From Rouxiella aceris (GTDB taxonomy: Bacteria > Pseudomonadota > Gammaproteobacteria > Enterobacterales > Enterobacteriaceae): 51,142 nucleotides of DNA. The stretch lies in NCBI RefSeq assembly GCF_012933545.1, contig NZ_JAADJU010000018.1, positions 1-51,142 of the forward strand, given 5' to 3'. The translations under genes were made by a program, and so were the position numbers. Every line of letters starts with the position of its first letter. The stretch's first letter is position 1. The notes under the pieces are model-generated. The model ran no database searches. It saw only the letters and a program-made list of their open reading frames with translations, and was not told where the DNA came from. Shown in pieces: positions 17,916-37,257 of the stretch.

Positions 17916-18638
17916 ATGTCTAATTCGCTTTTCAATGGCGAAACCGGTGAACTGGATTTGCTGGACCAACGTCCTTTTAGTGTAACCGACCATGAAATCC
18001 TGACCTCCTACGAGGCCGTGGTGGATGGTCTGGCCATGCTGATTGGTCAACACTGTGAAATAGTTCTGCATTCTCTGGAAGATCTGAAATGCTCGGCTAT
18101 TCGTATCGCCAATGGGGAACACACCGGACGTAAAATAGGCTCGCCGATTACCGATTTGGCGCTGCGTATGCTGCATGATATGACCGGCGCGGACAGTAAC
18201 GTCTCAAAAGCGTACTTCACCCGTGCGAAAAGTGGTGTGCTGATGAAGTCGGTGACCATCGCCATCCGCAATGGCGAACAGCGCGTTATCGGACTGTTGT
18301 GCATCAACATGAATCTGGATGTGCCTTTCTCACAGATTATGCAAACTTTTATCCCGCCAGAAACGCAGGACGTTGCACCATCGGTAAACTTTGCTTCGTC
18401 GGTTGACGATCTGGTTGCGCAGACACTCGAATTTACCATCGAGGAAGTGAACGCCGATCGCAATGTGACCAACAATGCCAAGAATCGCCAGGTTGTGCTC
18501 AATCTCTATGAGAAAGGCATTTTTGATATTAAAGATGCCATTAATCAGGTTGCCGACCGCCTGAATATTTCCAAACACACGGTCTATTTGTATATTCGCC
18601 AGTTCAAAAGTGGCGAACCCGTGGGGAATGAGCGTTGA
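17916..18638 (+). CDS. yheO: YheO, PAS/HTH-type transcription regulator
   Basis: A 240-residue protein, the same length as E. coli YheO. The N-terminal YheO-type PAS-like domain covers about 25-140 ([20 protein letters not shown], then [18 protein letters not shown]). A C-terminal helix-turn-helix covers about 190-230 ([20 protein letters not shown], then [10 protein letters not shown]). It is a predicted transcription factor with unknown targets. Its stop overlaps the start region of tusD, so it probably heads the yheO-tusDCB operon. I used the ATG that gives M-SNSLF in line with relatives. Confidence 0.94.
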   Translation: MSNSLFNGETGELDLLDQRPFSVTDHEILTSYEAVVDGLAMLIGQHCEIVLHSLEDLKCSAIRIANGEHTGRKIGSPITDLALRMLHDMTGADSNVSKAYFTRAKSGVLMKSVTIAIRNGEQRVIGLLCINMNLDVPFSQIMQTFIPPETQDVAPSVNFASSVDDLVAQTLEFTIEEVNADRNVTNNAKNRQVVLNLYEKGIFDIKDAINQVADRLNISKHTVYLYIRQFKSGEPVGNER

Positions 18639-18640
18639 TA

Positions 18641-19027
18641 TTGCGATATAGCATTATGGTCACCGGGCCGGCTTATGGCACCCAGCAAGCCAGTGCCGCC
18701 TATCAGTTTGCTTTGGCGCTGGTGGCCAGAGGACACCAACTTGACAGCATTTTTTTCTATCGTGAAGGTGTGCTCAATGGCAATCAGCTCTGTTTGCCCG
18801 CTTCCGACGAATTTGATTTGGTGCGTAGTTGGCAGCGGTTGGCGGCTGACCATCAGATTGCCTTGAATGTCTGCGTAGCGGCGGCACTGCGACGCGGGGT
18901 GATTGATGCCGATGAAGCCGCTAACCGTGAAGATGTGCGCGCCAATTTGCAACCCGGATTTACCTTGACCGGATTAGGCAGCCTGGCCGAAGCTTCGCTG
19001 GTTTGCGATCGTCTGGTGCAATTTTAA
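18641..19027 (+). CDS. tusD: TusD, sulfur-relay subunit for tRNA 2-thiouridine
   Basis: A 128-residue DsrE-fold protein, exactly the E. coli length when started at the TTG at 18641. This gives (M)[24 protein letters not shown] six bases earlier is the alternative. The active cysteine that accepts sulfur from TusA is in [12 protein letters not shown] (Cys78 region). It forms the TusB2C2D2 hexamer and passes persulfide sulfur to TusE and MnmA for wobble-uridine thiolation in tRNA. It lies just after the yheO stop and continues into tusC. Confidence 0.95.
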   Translation: MRYSIMVTGPAYGTQQASAAYQFALALVARGHQLDSIFFYREGVLNGNQLCLPASDEFDLVRSWQRLAADHQIALNVCVAAALRRGVIDADEAANREDVRANLQPGFTLTGLGSLAEASLVCDRLVQF

Positions 19028-19064
19028 TTTCTGGTGCAATGATAACGAGGGATCGGACCAAAAC

Positions 19065-19442
19065 ATGACGGCAGAAAACCAGAAAAAGAAGGTCGCCTTT
19101 ATTTTTTCTCAGGGGCCTCACGGCAGTTCAGCGGGTAGGGAAGGGCTGGATGCTTTGCTCGCTACCTCGGCATTAAGCGAAGATATTGGCGTGTTTTTTG
19201 TTGCCGATGGCGTTTTACAGCTACTTCCGGGTCAACAGCCAGAAAAAATTTTGGCACGCAATTACATCGCCACTTACGGTGTTTTACCCCTTTACGATGT
19301 CGATCAGTGCTTTGTTTGTGAAGCATCGCTCAAAGAGCGGGGACTGTCCAATATCAACAATTGGGTCCTTGATGTTGAAAAGCTTTCCCCCGAAATCCTG
19401 CGCCAGCATCTGATTTCCTATGATGTGATAATGACCTTTTGA
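19065..19442 (+). CDS. tusC: TusC, sulfur-relay subunit
   Basis: A 125-residue DsrF-type protein with the conserved [20 protein letters not shown] and [15 protein letters not shown] segments and the ending SYDVIMTF. It is the structural partner of TusB and TusD in the tRNA 2-thiolation relay. The given ATG makes a six-residue longer N-terminus (MTAENQ) than E. coli. A start within that stretch is not available as ATG, so the longer form is likely. tusB follows after 13 bases. Confidence 0.94.
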   Translation: MTAENQKKKVAFIFSQGPHGSSAGREGLDALLATSALSEDIGVFFVADGVLQLLPGQQPEKILARNYIATYGVLPLYDVDQCFVCEASLKERGLSNINNWVLDVEKLSPEILRQHLISYDVIMTF

Positions 19443-19455
19443 GCAGGGACAGATA

Positions 19456-19743
19456 ATGCTTTTTACACTGGCACATTCGCCTCAACAATGTGATTTACCT
19501 GCACTTGTTCGCATGATTTGCGAGCGGGATGCTTTGCTGTTAATGCAGGACGGCGTTATTGCCGGTCTTGAAGACAGCCTGGCGTTGCCCCATATCACTC
19601 AACTGCAATGCCCGGTATATGTCCTGACCGAGGATCTGCAGGCCAGGGGTTTGGTTGGTCAAATTTCGGACAAATTGACGCCGATCGACTATACTGGATT
19701 CGTTGAATTGACCGAACAGCATATGCAGCATATTGCGTGGTGA
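19456..19743 (+). CDS. tusB: TusB, sulfur-relay subunit
   Basis: A 95-residue DsrH-type protein, the same length as E. coli TusB. It begins MLFTLAHSPQQCDLPAL, carries LLLMQDGVIAGL in the core and ends TEQHMQHIAW. It completes the TusBCD hexamer. It is the last gene before the str operon promoter, which begins 24 bases after its stop, so read-through into rpsL is possible. Confidence 0.93.
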   Translation: MLFTLAHSPQQCDLPALVRMICERDALLLMQDGVIAGLEDSLALPHITQLQCPVYVLTEDLQARGLVGQISDKLTPIDYTGFVELTEQHMQHIAW

Positions 19744-19766
19744 TTTGCGTAAATGCTGTATATTTC

Positions 19767-19795
19767 TTGACACCCTCGTGGGTCAGCAATAAAAT
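19767..19795 (+). promoter_or_regulatory. str operon promoter
   Basis: TTGACA at 19767-19772, 17 bases, then TAAAAT at 19790-19795: a consensus -35 and near-consensus -10 at ideal spacing. The GC-rich GCGTCCCCAT region that follows is like the discriminator of stringently controlled promoters. The leader to rpsL is about 85 bases. Confidence 0.88.
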
Positions 19796-19823
19796 TCTGC
19801 GTCCCCATATTGGCCTTTGCTAA

Positions 19824-20261
<438 letters not shown>

Positions 20262-20342
20262 TGGTTCTCCGTTAAGTAAGGCCAAACATTTTCACATTAC
20301 TGTCAAAATAAACTCATAGAGTTTTGGACAATCCTGAATTAA

Positions 20343-20828
<486 letters not shown>

Positions 20829-20843
20829 TCACCAGTTGTAGTA

Positions 20844-20968
20844 ATACCCAAAAGATTTCAGGTTGCGGGTAGGCGGCAACTGAATGAATCCCGGGCGCTT
20901 ATTCAGGTAAGTGATCTGGGATAAGCGAAGGCAGCCAACGCAACTGCGATTTGAAATATGCTGGGTAT
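20844..20968 (+). repeat. ERIC (intergenic repeat unit) between rpsG and fusA
   Basis: A 125-bp imperfect palindrome bounded by ATACCCA and TGGGTAT. It holds the characteristic ERIC blocks: TGAATCCC near the left centre, GGTAAGTGATCTGGGATAAGCG in a form recognisable against the ERIC2 sequence AAGTAAGTGACTGGGGTGAGCG, and GCAGCCAACGCAACTGC. The length agrees with the usual ~127 bp. It lies inside the str operon and must be transcribed with it. Confidence 0.85.
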
Positions 20969-21048
20969 ATGCTAACCAAGCGGGCGCTGGTAACAGCTCA
21001 CCCGCTTGGATTAACTAAATCTGAACGCCCTAGGAATAGAGGAATCAA

Positions 21049-23157
21049 ATGGCTCGTAAAACACCCATTGAGCGCTACCGCAACATTGGTATCAGTGCTC
21101 ACATCGACGCCGGTAAAACAACGACTACCGAACGTATTCTGTTCTACACCGGTGTAAACCACAAAATTGGTGAAGTTCATGATGGCGCAGCTACCATGGA
21201 CTGGATGGAACAGGAACAGGAACGTGGTATTACCATCACGTCCGCTGCTACCACCTGTTTCTGGTCTGGTATGGCCAAACAGTTTGAACCACACCACGTA
21301 AACATCATCGACACCCCAGGACACGTTGACTTCACCATCGAAGTAGAACGTTCCATGCGTGTTCTTGATGGCGCGGTAATGGTTTACTGTGCTGTTGGCG
21401 GTGTTCAGCCACAGTCTGAAACCGTATGGCGTCAAGCCAACAAATATAAAGTTCCACGTATCGCGTTCGTTAACAAAATGGACCGTATGGGTGCTAACTT
21501 CCTGAAAGTTGTAGGCCAGATCAAATCTCGCCTGGCAGCTAACCCGGTTCCATTGCAATTGGCAATCGGCGCGGAAGAAAAATTCACCGGTGTTGTTGAC
21601 CTGGTGAAAATGAAAGCAATCAACTGGAGCGATGCAGACCAGGGCGTGACCTTCGAATACGAAGAGATCCCGGCTGATATGCAAGAGCTGGCCACCGAAT
21701 GGCGCCAGAACCTGGTTGAATCTGCTGCTGAAGCTTCAGAAGAGCTGATGGACAAATACCTGGGCGGCGAAGAGCTGACCGAGGAAGAAATCAAGACAGC
21801 TCTGCGTCAACGCGTTCTGCGGAACGAAGTTATTCTGGTTACCTGTGGTTCTGCGTTTAAAAACAAAGGCGTACAGGCAATGCTGGATGCGGTTATCGAG
21901 TATCTGCCAGCACCAACTGACGTTGAATCTATCAACGGCATCCTGGACGACGGTAAAGACACTCCAGCAGTTCGCCATTCTGACGACAAAGAGCCGTTCT
22001 CTGCTCTGGCGTTCAAAATTGCAACTGACCCATTCGTGGGTAACCTGACGTTCTTCCGCGTGTACTCCGGTGTTGTTAACTCCGGCGACACCGTAATGAA
22101 CTCAGTAAAAGCGCAGCGTGAGCGTCTGGGTCGTATCGTTCAGATGCACGCCAACAAGCGTGAAGAGATCAAAGAAGTCCGTGCGGGCGATATCGCTGCA
22201 GCAATCGGTCTGAAAGACGTGACAACTGGTGACACTCTGTGTGATCCGAACAATGTGATCATCCTTGAGCGTATGGAATTCCCAGAGCCAGTTATCTCTG
22301 TTGCAGTAGAACCGAAAACCAAAGCTGACCAGGAAAAAATGGGTCTGGCTCTGGGCCGTCTGGCTAAAGAAGACCCATCATTCCGCGTATGGACTGATGA
22401 AGAATCAGGTCAGACTATCATCGCAGGTATGGGTGAGCTTCACCTTGATATCCTGGTTGACCGTATGCGTCGTGAATTCAACGTTGAAGCTAACGTTGGT
22501 AAACCGCAGGTTGCCTACCGTGAAACTATCCGCGATACCGTTACGGACGTGGAAGGTAAACACGCCAAGCAGTCTGGTGGTCGCGGTCAGTATGGTCACG
22601 TGGTTATCGATATGATGCCACTGGCACCTGGCGGTGTAGGCTACGAATTTGTCAACGATATCGTTGGTGGTTCAATTCCTAAAGAATTTATCCCAGCGGT
22701 TGATAAAGGTCTGCAGGCGCAGCTTAAATCTGGCCCTCTGGCTGGTTACCCGGTTGTTGACGTTAAAGTGCGTTTGCACTTCGGTTCTTACCATGACGTC
22801 GACTCCTCTGAATTGGCGTTTAAATTGGCCGCTTCTATCGCGTTTAAAGAAGCGTTCAGAAAAGCTAAACCAGTTCTGCTGGAGCCAGTCATGAAGGTTG
22901 AGATCGAAACCCCTGAAGATTACATGGGTGACGTGATCGGTGACCTTAACCGTCGTCGCGGTATGATCGAAGGTATGGAAGATACTGCAACTGGTAAGAC
23001 TATTCGTGCCCAGGTTCCACTGTCTGAAATGTTCGGTTATGCTACAGACCTGCGTTCTCAGACCCAGGGTCGTGCTTCTTACTCCATGGAGTTCCTGAAG
23101 TACGCCGAAGCGCCGAACAACGTTGCTACAGCTATTATCGAAGCCCGTGGTAAATAA
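21049..23157 (+). CDS. fusA: Elongation factor G
   Basis: A 702-residue translational GTPase. G motifs are [15 protein letters not shown] (P loop, residues about 16-30), [10 protein letters not shown] (switch I), DTPGHVDFT (switch II) and NKMDRMG. Domains II to V follow in order, including the [10 protein letters not shown] segment of domain III and [13 protein letters not shown] near the C-terminus. It catalyses ribosomal translocation and, with RRF, subunit recycling. AGAGGA precedes the ATG. It is separated from rpsG by an ERIC element and from tuf by 71 bases with a hairpin. Confidence 0.99.
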   Translation: MARKTPIERYRNIGISAHIDAGKTTTTERILFYTGVNHKIGEVHDGAATMDWMEQEQERGITITSAATTCFWSGMAKQFEPHHVNIIDTPGHVDFTIEVERSMRVLDGAVMVYCAVGGVQPQSETVWRQANKYKVPRIAFVNKMDRMGANFLKVVGQIKSRLAANPVPLQLAIGAEEKFTGVVDLVKMKAINWSDADQGVTFEYEEIPADMQELATEWRQNLVESAAEASEELMDKYLGGEELTEEEIKTALRQRVLRNEVILVTCGSAFKNKGVQAMLDAVIEYLPAPTDVESINGILDDGKDTPAVRHSDDKEPFSALAFKIATDPFVGNLTFFRVYSGVVNSGDTVMNSVKAQRERLGRIVQMHANKREEIKEVRAGDIAAAIGLKDVTTGDTLCDPNNVIILERMEFPEPVISVAVEPKTKADQEKMGLALGRLAKEDPSFRVWTDEESGQTIIAGMGELHLDILVDRMRREFNVEANVGKPQVAYRETIRDTVTDVEGKHAKQSGGRGQYGHVVIDMMPLAPGGVGYEFVNDIVGGSIPKEFIPAVDKGLQAQLKSGPLAGYPVVDVKVRLHFGSYHDVDSSELAFKLAASIAFKEAFRKAKPVLLEPVMKVEIETPEDYMGDVIGDLNRRRGMIEGMEDTATGKTIRAQVPLSEMFGYATDLRSQTQGRASYSMEFLKYAEAPNNVATAIIEARGK

Positions 23158-23185
23158 GCTTTCGGGTTTAACACATTGATCCAGT

Positions 23186-24413
<1,228 letters not shown>

Positions 24414-24434
24414 TCGCTGATAATTGCTGCAAAT

Positions 24435-24462
24435 AAAAAGGGTGCTTCGGCGCCCTTTTTTT
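24435..24462 (+). terminator. str operon terminator after tuf
   Basis: AAAAAGGGTGC, TTCG tetraloop, GCGCCCTTTTTTT on the plus strand, starting 22 bases after the tuf stop. It is a canonical strong intrinsic terminator, and the A and T flanks make it shaped for both directions. Confidence 0.93.
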
Positions 24463-24490
24463 ATGTAAATTTTTCAAAGCGGAATTGAAA

Positions 24491-24509
24491 TAAAAACGAT
24501 TCCCATTTA
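24491..24509 (+). promoter_or_regulatory. Possible Fur box upstream of bfd
   Basis: The 19 bases read, on the minus strand, AAATGGGAATCGTTTTT within TA flanks, close to the AATGAGAATCATT-type Fur operator with about four departures. Fur repression of bfd is known in E. coli. It lies about 36 bases before the bfd ATG, over the expected promoter. The match is partial, so this is an inference. Confidence 0.5.
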
Positions 24510-24544
24510 CAGTTATGGGAACTGATTAAATATTGAGTTCTTCT

Positions 24545-24739
24545 ATGTACGTGTGTTTGTGTAATGCCATTTCTGACAAAGTGATCCGCAAGGTCATTCA
24601 ACAGCATCAGCCACAGACGATGAAACAGCTCCGTAACCTGGTACCCATCGGTACTGACTGTGGTAAATGTATCAGACAAGCTCGAGAGATCCTGATCGAG
24701 GAGCAAGAAAATGCACCGATGATGATTGAGGTCGCCTAA
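24545..24739 (+). CDS. bfd: Bfd, bacterioferritin-associated ferredoxin
   Basis: A 64-residue [2Fe-2S] protein, the E. coli length. The four cluster cysteines are at 4, 6, 39 and 42 (MYVCLC and GTDCGKC). It docks on bacterioferritin and passes electrons to the haem to release stored iron. The ATG giving [11 protein letters not shown] is the conserved start. A possible Fur operator precedes it, and bfr follows after 77 bases. It is clearly not part of the str operon, since a terminator intervenes. Confidence 0.96.
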   Translation: MYVCLCNAISDKVIRKVIQQHQPQTMKQLRNLVPIGTDCGKCIRQAREILIEEQENAPMMIEVA

Positions 24740-24816
24740 CAAAAAGTAGGGCTATTTTTTTGACTCTGCGCTGACCGGTTCTACACTTCATAGAACGAGA
24801 GCGGAGAGGTATACCT

Positions 24817-25296
24817 ATGAAAGGCGATAAAAAAGTCATTGCGCACCTGAATAAGCTGCTGGGTAACGAGCTGGTAGCGATTAATCAGTATTTTCTTCAC
24901 GCCAGAATGTTCAAAAACTGGGGTTTAATGCGCCTTAATGGCATTGAATACCACGAATCCATTGATGAAATGAAACATGCCGATGTCTACATCGAGCGTA
25001 TCCTGTTCCTGGAAGGTATTCCCAATCTGCAAGATCTCGGCAAACTGAATATTGGCGAAGACGTTGAGGAAATGCTTAAGTCCGATCTGGTTCTGGAACT
25101 GGAAGGAGCAAGGGATCTGCGCGAAGCGATCGCCTATGCCGATTCGGTCCATGATTATGTCAGCCGCGATATGATGATCACGATCCTCGCCGACGAGGAA
25201 CACCATATCGACTGGCTGGAAACTGAAATTGATCTGGTTGCTCGCATCGGTCTGCAAAATTATATTCAGTCGCAGTTAAAAGAGCAGGCACAATAA
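24817..25296 (+). CDS. bfr: Bacterioferritin
   Basis: A 159-residue haem-containing ferritin subunit. All key positions are present in the expected places: Glu18, Glu51, His54, Glu94, Glu127 and His130 for the di-iron ferroxidase centre, and Met52 for the inter-subunit haem. Twenty-four copies form an iron-storage shell in the cytoplasm. AGAGG precedes the ATG. It follows bfd, with which it works, and converges with the prepilin-peptidase-like gene. Confidence 0.97.
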   Translation: MKGDKKVIAHLNKLLGNELVAINQYFLHARMFKNWGLMRLNGIEYHESIDEMKHADVYIERILFLEGIPNLQDLGKLNIGEDVEEMLKSDLVLELEGARDLREAIAYADSVHDYVSRDMMITILADEEHHIDWLETEIDLVARIGLQNYIQSQLKEQAQ

Positions 25297-25335
25297 GCAC
25301 CCGTAGCTATTTATTAATGTGTCGAGTCACGGCGA

Positions 25336-26010
25336 TCAGCCAGGCAAAGTAAAATGCTGGCTGATATAGACCAGTGCTCCCCCGGTGGCCAGACAGGGAC
25401 CAAAAGGGAGTTCACCGCGTTTCTTATAAAAACCCAGCCGTAAGCAGTAGACCACTCCACCGGTAAATGAAGCAATTATCGCCACCTGCGGTAACTGTTG
25501 CCAACCGACCCAGGCTCCCAATGCCGCCATCAGTTTAAAATCACCATAGCCTAATCCCTCCTTTGCGGTTATCGCCTTGCACAACCAGTAAATTATCCAG
25601 CAACAACCGTAGCCCGCCGCTGCACCATAGACGGCATCTGCCAGTTGGTTGGGCAGCAACAGGGCATGACTCAGTAAGCCCAGCCATAACAGGGGTAGGG
25701 TTAAGCTGTCGGGTAACAGATAGCAATGCAGATCAATCAGACTCAGGACAAGTAAAAAACTCAGTAACAGCAGAGTCGCGATCAGGATGCACAGCGGAGC
25801 CGACAGAAAAGAGAGTAATAGAAACAGGCTGGCACCTGGCAGGGCAAGCAACAGCCGTGTCCGGCGGGAAACCCCGTCATGGCGTGCAGTGCACAAGTGG
25901 CAAACTACCGACCAAATAACCGGCCCGTAAAAGAGGCCGGCAGTCCATAGCATGAAATGAAACGCGGGGTTACCGCGCAAGGGAGTCTGCAGGCAGAGTT
26001 CAGGCAGCAT
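25336..26010 (-). CDS. Prepilin peptidase-like aspartic membrane protease (A24 family)
   Basis: A 224-residue polytopic membrane protein of the GspO/PilD type. The two catalytic aspartates are visible in LIDLHCYLLPD (about residue 92) and in the signature GLGYGDFKLMAALGAWVG (about 154). The N-terminal cytoplasmic loop with two Cys-x-x-Cys pairs found in bifunctional prepilin peptidase/methylases is missing, so this looks like a peptidase without the methyltransferase part. E. coli has the short gspO/hopD homologue at the same place beside bfr. No pilus or type II secretion genes lie in the window, so its substrates must be elsewhere or it may be a relic. AAGGA precedes the ATG. Confidence 0.85.
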   Translation of the reverse strand: MLPELCLQTPLRGNPAFHFMLWTAGLFYGPVIWSVVCHLCTARHDGVSRRTRLLLALPGASLFLLLSFLSAPLCILIATLLLLSFLLVLSLIDLHCYLLPDSLTLPLLWLGLLSHALLLPNQLADAVYGAAAGYGCCWIIYWLCKAITAKEGLGYGDFKLMAALGAWVGWQQLPQVAIIASFTGGVVYCLRLGFYKKRGELPFGPCLATGGALVYISQHFTLPG

Positions 26011-26235
26011 GGAATATCCTTATTCGCATCATCGTGATTGGACATGATGCGAAAGAGGCTACTCATCGAGGTGGGGAAAACAACGGATAATTATCCCGCT
26101 TGATAGCGGCGAAGAGAAATCGGGCGAAATATCGCACAAGGGGATGCAATGAAAAGGCTGGCAGTCGCTAATCTTGGCCAGAGATCGCAAGGGGCAGGCA
26201 GTACGAAATAAAACCACTTTATTGTCAGGAATAGG

Positions 26236-26263
26236 TTGCTTCCTGGCCCTGTTTACGTATAAT
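26236..26263 (+). promoter_or_regulatory. S10 operon promoter
   Basis: TTGCTT at 26236-26241, 16 bases, and TATAAT at 26258-26263, followed by a GCGCGGG discriminator typical of stringent promoters. It starts the leader that precedes rpsJ by about 175 bases. Confidence 0.88.
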
Positions 26264-26269
26264 GCGCGG

Positions 26270-26757
<488 letters not shown>

Positions 26758-26777
26758 TCAGGTCATTGAGCGATTGA

Positions 26778-29183
<2,406 letters not shown>

Positions 29184-29194
29184 TTAGAGGATAA

Positions 29195-29476
<282 letters not shown>

Positions 29477-29481
29477 GGTAG

Positions 29482-31407
<1,926 letters not shown>

Positions 31408-31430
31408 TAGAATCAGCCTCTCGAAAATGG

Positions 31431-31465
31431 ATAAACGGCTCATGTTTTGAGCCGTTTATTTTTTC
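31431..31465 (+). terminator. S10 operon terminator
   Basis: ATAAACGGCTCA and TGAGCCGTTTAT form a 12-bp stem around TGTTT and run into TTTTTT on the plus strand. It divides the S10 and spc transcripts, though read-through is expected. Confidence 0.93.
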
Positions 31466-31494
31466 TACCCATAATCAGGAAGCAGTGTTATAAT
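31466..31494 (+). promoter_or_regulatory. spc operon promoter
   Basis: A perfect TATAAT at 31489-31494 followed by a GCTGCGCCC discriminator. The -35 region about 17 bases upstream (around 31466-31471) is weak. The arrangement just after the S10 terminator is the same as E. coli Pspc, so I accept it despite the poor -35. Confidence 0.75.
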
Positions 31495-31564
31495 GCTGCG
31501 CCCTCATTTGTGGGGATTTCTTAATGACCTATTCTCGGGTCTGATAAGTTGTAGTTGACATTAG

Positions 31565-33146
<1,582 letters not shown>

Positions 33147-33176
33147 TTGTCACCAATTGAATCACGGGAGTAATGA

Positions 33177-33572
<396 letters not shown>

Positions 33573-33585
33573 TCGGGAGGAAAGA

Positions 33586-34119
33586 ATGTCTCGTGTTGCA
33601 AAAGCACCCGTCGTCATTCCTGCCGGCGTAGAGGTAAAACTCAACGGTCAGGTAATTTCGATTAAAGGTAAAAACGGCGAGCTGTCACGTACTATCCATG
33701 ACGCCGTTGAAATTAAACAGGTAGAAAACACATTGACTTTCGCTCCACGCGAAGGCTTTGCAAACGGATGGGCCCAAGCGGGTACCACTCGTGCACTGTT
33801 GAATTCAATGGTAGTAGGTGTTACCGACGGCTTCATTAAAAAGCTTCAACTGGTTGGTGTTGGTTATCGTGCTGCCGTTAAAGGCAACGTGGTGAATTTA
33901 GCCTTAGGCTTCTCTCACCCGGTCGATCACCAGCTGCCGGAAGGCATTACTGCAGAGTGTCCTACTCAAACTGAAATCGTACTGAAAGGTGCTGATAAGC
34001 AGATGATTGGACAAGTTGCTGCAGATTTACGTGCCTACCGTCGTCCTGAGCCTTACAAAGGCAAGGGTGTCCGTTACGCCGACGAAGTCGTGCGTACCAA
34101 AGAGGCTAAGAAGAAGTAA
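33586..34119 (+). CDS. rplF: 50S ribosomal protein L6
   Basis: A 177-residue protein with two related domains near the factor-binding site. It begins [20 protein letters not shown], and its C-terminal [16 protein letters not shown] contacts the sarcin-ricin region. GGGAGG precedes the ATG. Confidence 0.99.
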   Translation: MSRVAKAPVVIPAGVEVKLNGQVISIKGKNGELSRTIHDAVEIKQVENTLTFAPREGFANGWAQAGTTRALLNSMVVGVTDGFIKKLQLVGVGYRAAVKGNVVNLALGFSHPVDHQLPEGITAECPTQTEIVLKGADKQMIGQVAADLRAYRRPEPYKGKGVRYADEVVRTKEAKKK

Positions 34120-34482
<363 letters not shown>

Positions 34483-34487
34483 GGTAG

Positions 34488-35000
<513 letters not shown>

Positions 35001-35002
35001 CC

Positions 35003-35182
35003 ATGGCGAAGACTATTAAAGTAACTCAAACAAAAAGCAGCATCGGTCGTTTGCCTAAGCATAAGCAAACTCTGACTGGTTTAGGTCTGCGTCGTATTGG
35101 TCACACCGTAGAGCGCGAGGATACTCCTGCTATCCGCGGTATGATCAATCTGGTTTCCTACATGGTTAAGGTTGAGGAGTAA
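35003..35182 (+). CDS. rpmD: 50S ribosomal protein L30
   Basis: A 59-residue protein starting [20 protein letters not shown] and ending MVKVEE, between rpsE and rplO as in other enterobacteria. It was found by reading the gap between these two genes. An antisense open frame over it is not a gene. Confidence 0.98.
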   Translation: MAKTIKVTQTKSSIGRLPKHKQTLTGLGLRRIGHTVEREDTPAIRGMINLVSYMVKVEE

Positions 35183-35185
35183 GAG

Positions 35186-35620
35186 ATGCGTTTAAATACT
35201 CTGTCTCCGGCTGACGGTGCCAAGCAAGCGCCTAGGCGTGTAGGTCGTGGTATTGGTTCTGGCCTGGGTAAAACTTCCGGTCGTGGTCACAAAGGTCAGA
35301 ACTCACGTTCTGGCGGTGGCGTACGTCGTGGGTTTGAAGGTGGTCAGATGCCTTTATATCGTCGTTTGCCGAAATTCGGCTTCACCTCCCGCAAAGCTAT
35401 GATCACGGCAGAAGTTCGTCTGTCTGAGCTGGCTCTGGTGGAAGGCGACGTTATCGACCTGAACACGCTGAAAGCCGCTAACGTAGTTGGTATCCAGATC
35501 GAATTCGCGAAAGTCATCCTTTCAGGCGAAGTCGGTCGTGCGGTTACCCTGCGTGGTCTGCGTGTCACCAAAGGCGCTCGTGCTGCTATCGAAGCTGCTG
35601 GCGGTAAAATAGAGGAATAA
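35186..35620 (+). CDS. rplO: 50S ribosomal protein L15
   Basis: A 144-residue late-assembly 50S protein with a Gly/Arg-rich extended N-terminus ([20 protein letters not shown]), starting [18 protein letters not shown]. It lies three bases after rpmD and 8 bases before secY. Confidence 0.99.
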   Translation: MRLNTLSPADGAKQAPRRVGRGIGSGLGKTSGRGHKGQNSRSGGGVRRGFEGGQMPLYRRLPKFGFTSRKAMITAEVRLSELALVEGDVIDLNTLKAANVVGIQIEFAKVILSGEVGRAVTLRGLRVTKGARAAIEAAGGKIEE

Positions 35621-35628
35621 GTGAGCTG

Positions 35629-36960
35629 ATGGCTAAGCAACCGGGATTAGATTTTCAAAGTGCTAAAGGTGGACTTGGCGAGCTGAAGCGCAGACTTTTG
35701 TTTGTTATCGGTGCGCTGATCGTTTTCCGTATCGGCTCTTTTATTCCGATCCCTGGTATTGATGCCACTGTACTTGCTAAATTGCTCGAGCAGCAAAGAG
35801 GCACCATCATTGAAATGTTTAACATGTTCTCTGGTGGTGCTCTTAGCCGTGCTTCAATCTTTGCCCTGGGTATCATGCCGTATATTTCGGCATCGATCAT
35901 TATCCAGCTGCTGACGGTGGTTCATCCTGCCCTGGCAGAAATAAAGAAAGAAGGGGAAGCTGGCCGTCGCAAGATTAGTCAGTACACCCGCTACGGTACG
36001 CTGGTATTAGCCGTATTTCAGTCAATCGGTATTGCTACCGGTTTACCGAATATGCCTGGTATGCAAGGCCTGGTGTTAAATCCAGGCTTTTCATTCTACT
36101 TTACTGCAGTTGTGAGTCTGGTTACCGGGACAATGTTCCTGATGTGGCTGGGCGAACAGATTACTGAACGTGGTATCGGTAACGGTATTTCGATCATTAT
36201 CTTTGCTGGTATCGTAGCGGGTCTCCCGCCAGCTGTAGGCCATACTATCGAACAAGCGAGGCAAGGCGACCTGCACTTCCTCCTGTTGCTGTTGGTTGCA
36301 GTATTAGTGTTTGCAGTGACGTTCTTTGTTGTGTTTATGGAACGTGGTCAACGTCGCATTGTCGTTAACTACGCCAAACGCCAACAGGGTCGTCGTGTTT
36401 ATGCAGCACAGAGCACACACTTACCGTTGAAAGTGAATATGGCCGGCGTAATTCCTGCTATTTTTGCTTCCAGCATCATTCTGTTCCCGGCCACGATAGC
36501 ATCATGGTTCGGTGGCGGAACTGGTTGGAACTGGCTGACAACAATTTCGCTGTATTTGCAGCCTGGGCAGCCGCTTTATGTGTTACTCTATGCGACTGCA
36601 ATCATCTTCTTCTGTTTCTTTTATACTGCGTTGGTTTTCAACCCACGTGAGACAGCAGATAACCTGAAGAAGTCCGGTGCATTTGTACCAGGAATTCGTC
36701 CGGGAGAGCAAACGGCGAAGTATATTGATAAAGTAATGACCCGCCTTACCCTGGTAGGTGCGTTATACATTACTTTCATCTGCCTTATCCCGGAGTTCAT
36801 GCGTGATGCAATGAAAGTTCCATTCTACTTTGGTGGCACATCGCTGCTTATCGTAGTTGTGGTCATCATGGACTTTATGGCTCAAGTGCAAACTCTGATG
36901 ATGTCAAGTCAGTACGAGTCTGCATTGAAGAAAGCAAACCTGAAAGGCTATAACCGCTAA
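35629..36960 (+). CDS. secY: SecY, protein-export channel subunit
   Basis: A 443-residue, ten-helix membrane protein that forms the translocation pore with SecE and SecG. Conserved parts seen are IPIPGIDA with [20 protein letters not shown] (plug and pore ring), the large cytoplasmic loop [20 protein letters not shown] and the C-terminal [12 protein letters not shown]. It lies in the spc operon between rplO and rpmJ, so membrane export capacity is made with ribosomes. Confidence 0.99.
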   Translation: MAKQPGLDFQSAKGGLGELKRRLLFVIGALIVFRIGSFIPIPGIDATVLAKLLEQQRGTIIEMFNMFSGGALSRASIFALGIMPYISASIIIQLLTVVHPALAEIKKEGEAGRRKISQYTRYGTLVLAVFQSIGIATGLPNMPGMQGLVLNPGFSFYFTAVVSLVTGTMFLMWLGEQITERGIGNGISIIIFAGIVAGLPPAVGHTIEQARQGDLHFLLLLLVAVLVFAVTFFVVFMERGQRRIVVNYAKRQQGRRVYAAQSTHLPLKVNMAGVIPAIFASSIILFPATIASWFGGGTGWNWLTTISLYLQPGQPLYVLLYATAIIFFCFFYTALVFNPRETADNLKKSGAFVPGIRPGEQTAKYIDKVMTRLTLVGALYITFICLIPEFMRDAMKVPFYFGGTSLLIVVVVIMDFMAQVQTLMMSSQYESALKKANLKGYNR

Positions 36961-37110
<150 letters not shown>

Positions 37111-37128
37111 TTATCTCGCATATTTTTC

Positions 37129-37157
37129 TTGCAAAGTTGGGTTGAGCTGGCTAGATT
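37129..37157 (+). promoter_or_regulatory. Alpha operon promoter
   Basis: TTGCAA at 37129-37134, 17 bases, TAGATT at 37152-37157. The -10 region falls in a GCTGGCTA/TAGCCAGC hairpin that is followed by CAATCTTTT, so the same DNA may also act as an end signal for spc transcripts. The layout is as in E. coli. Confidence 0.65.
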
Positions 37158-37184
37158 AGCCAGCCAATCTTTTGTATGTAAGCT

Positions 37185-37257
37185 GCAACACTATTTGAGT
37201 ATCCTGAAAACGGGCTTTTCAGAATGGTGTTGCCGTATAAAATAGTAGGAGTGCATA
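37185..37257 (+). promoter_or_regulatory. S4-responsive pseudoknot leader of the alpha operon
   Basis: GCAACACTAT (37185-37194) pairs with ATGGTGTTGC (37224-37233), enclosing the inner stem CTGAAAA/TTTTCAG (37204-37222). AGTAGGAG and a GTG start follow. In E. coli the same fold is a pseudoknot bound by S4 that traps the initiating ribosome. The outer stem differs from the E. coli sequence as I remember it, but pairing is kept. Confidence 0.72.
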
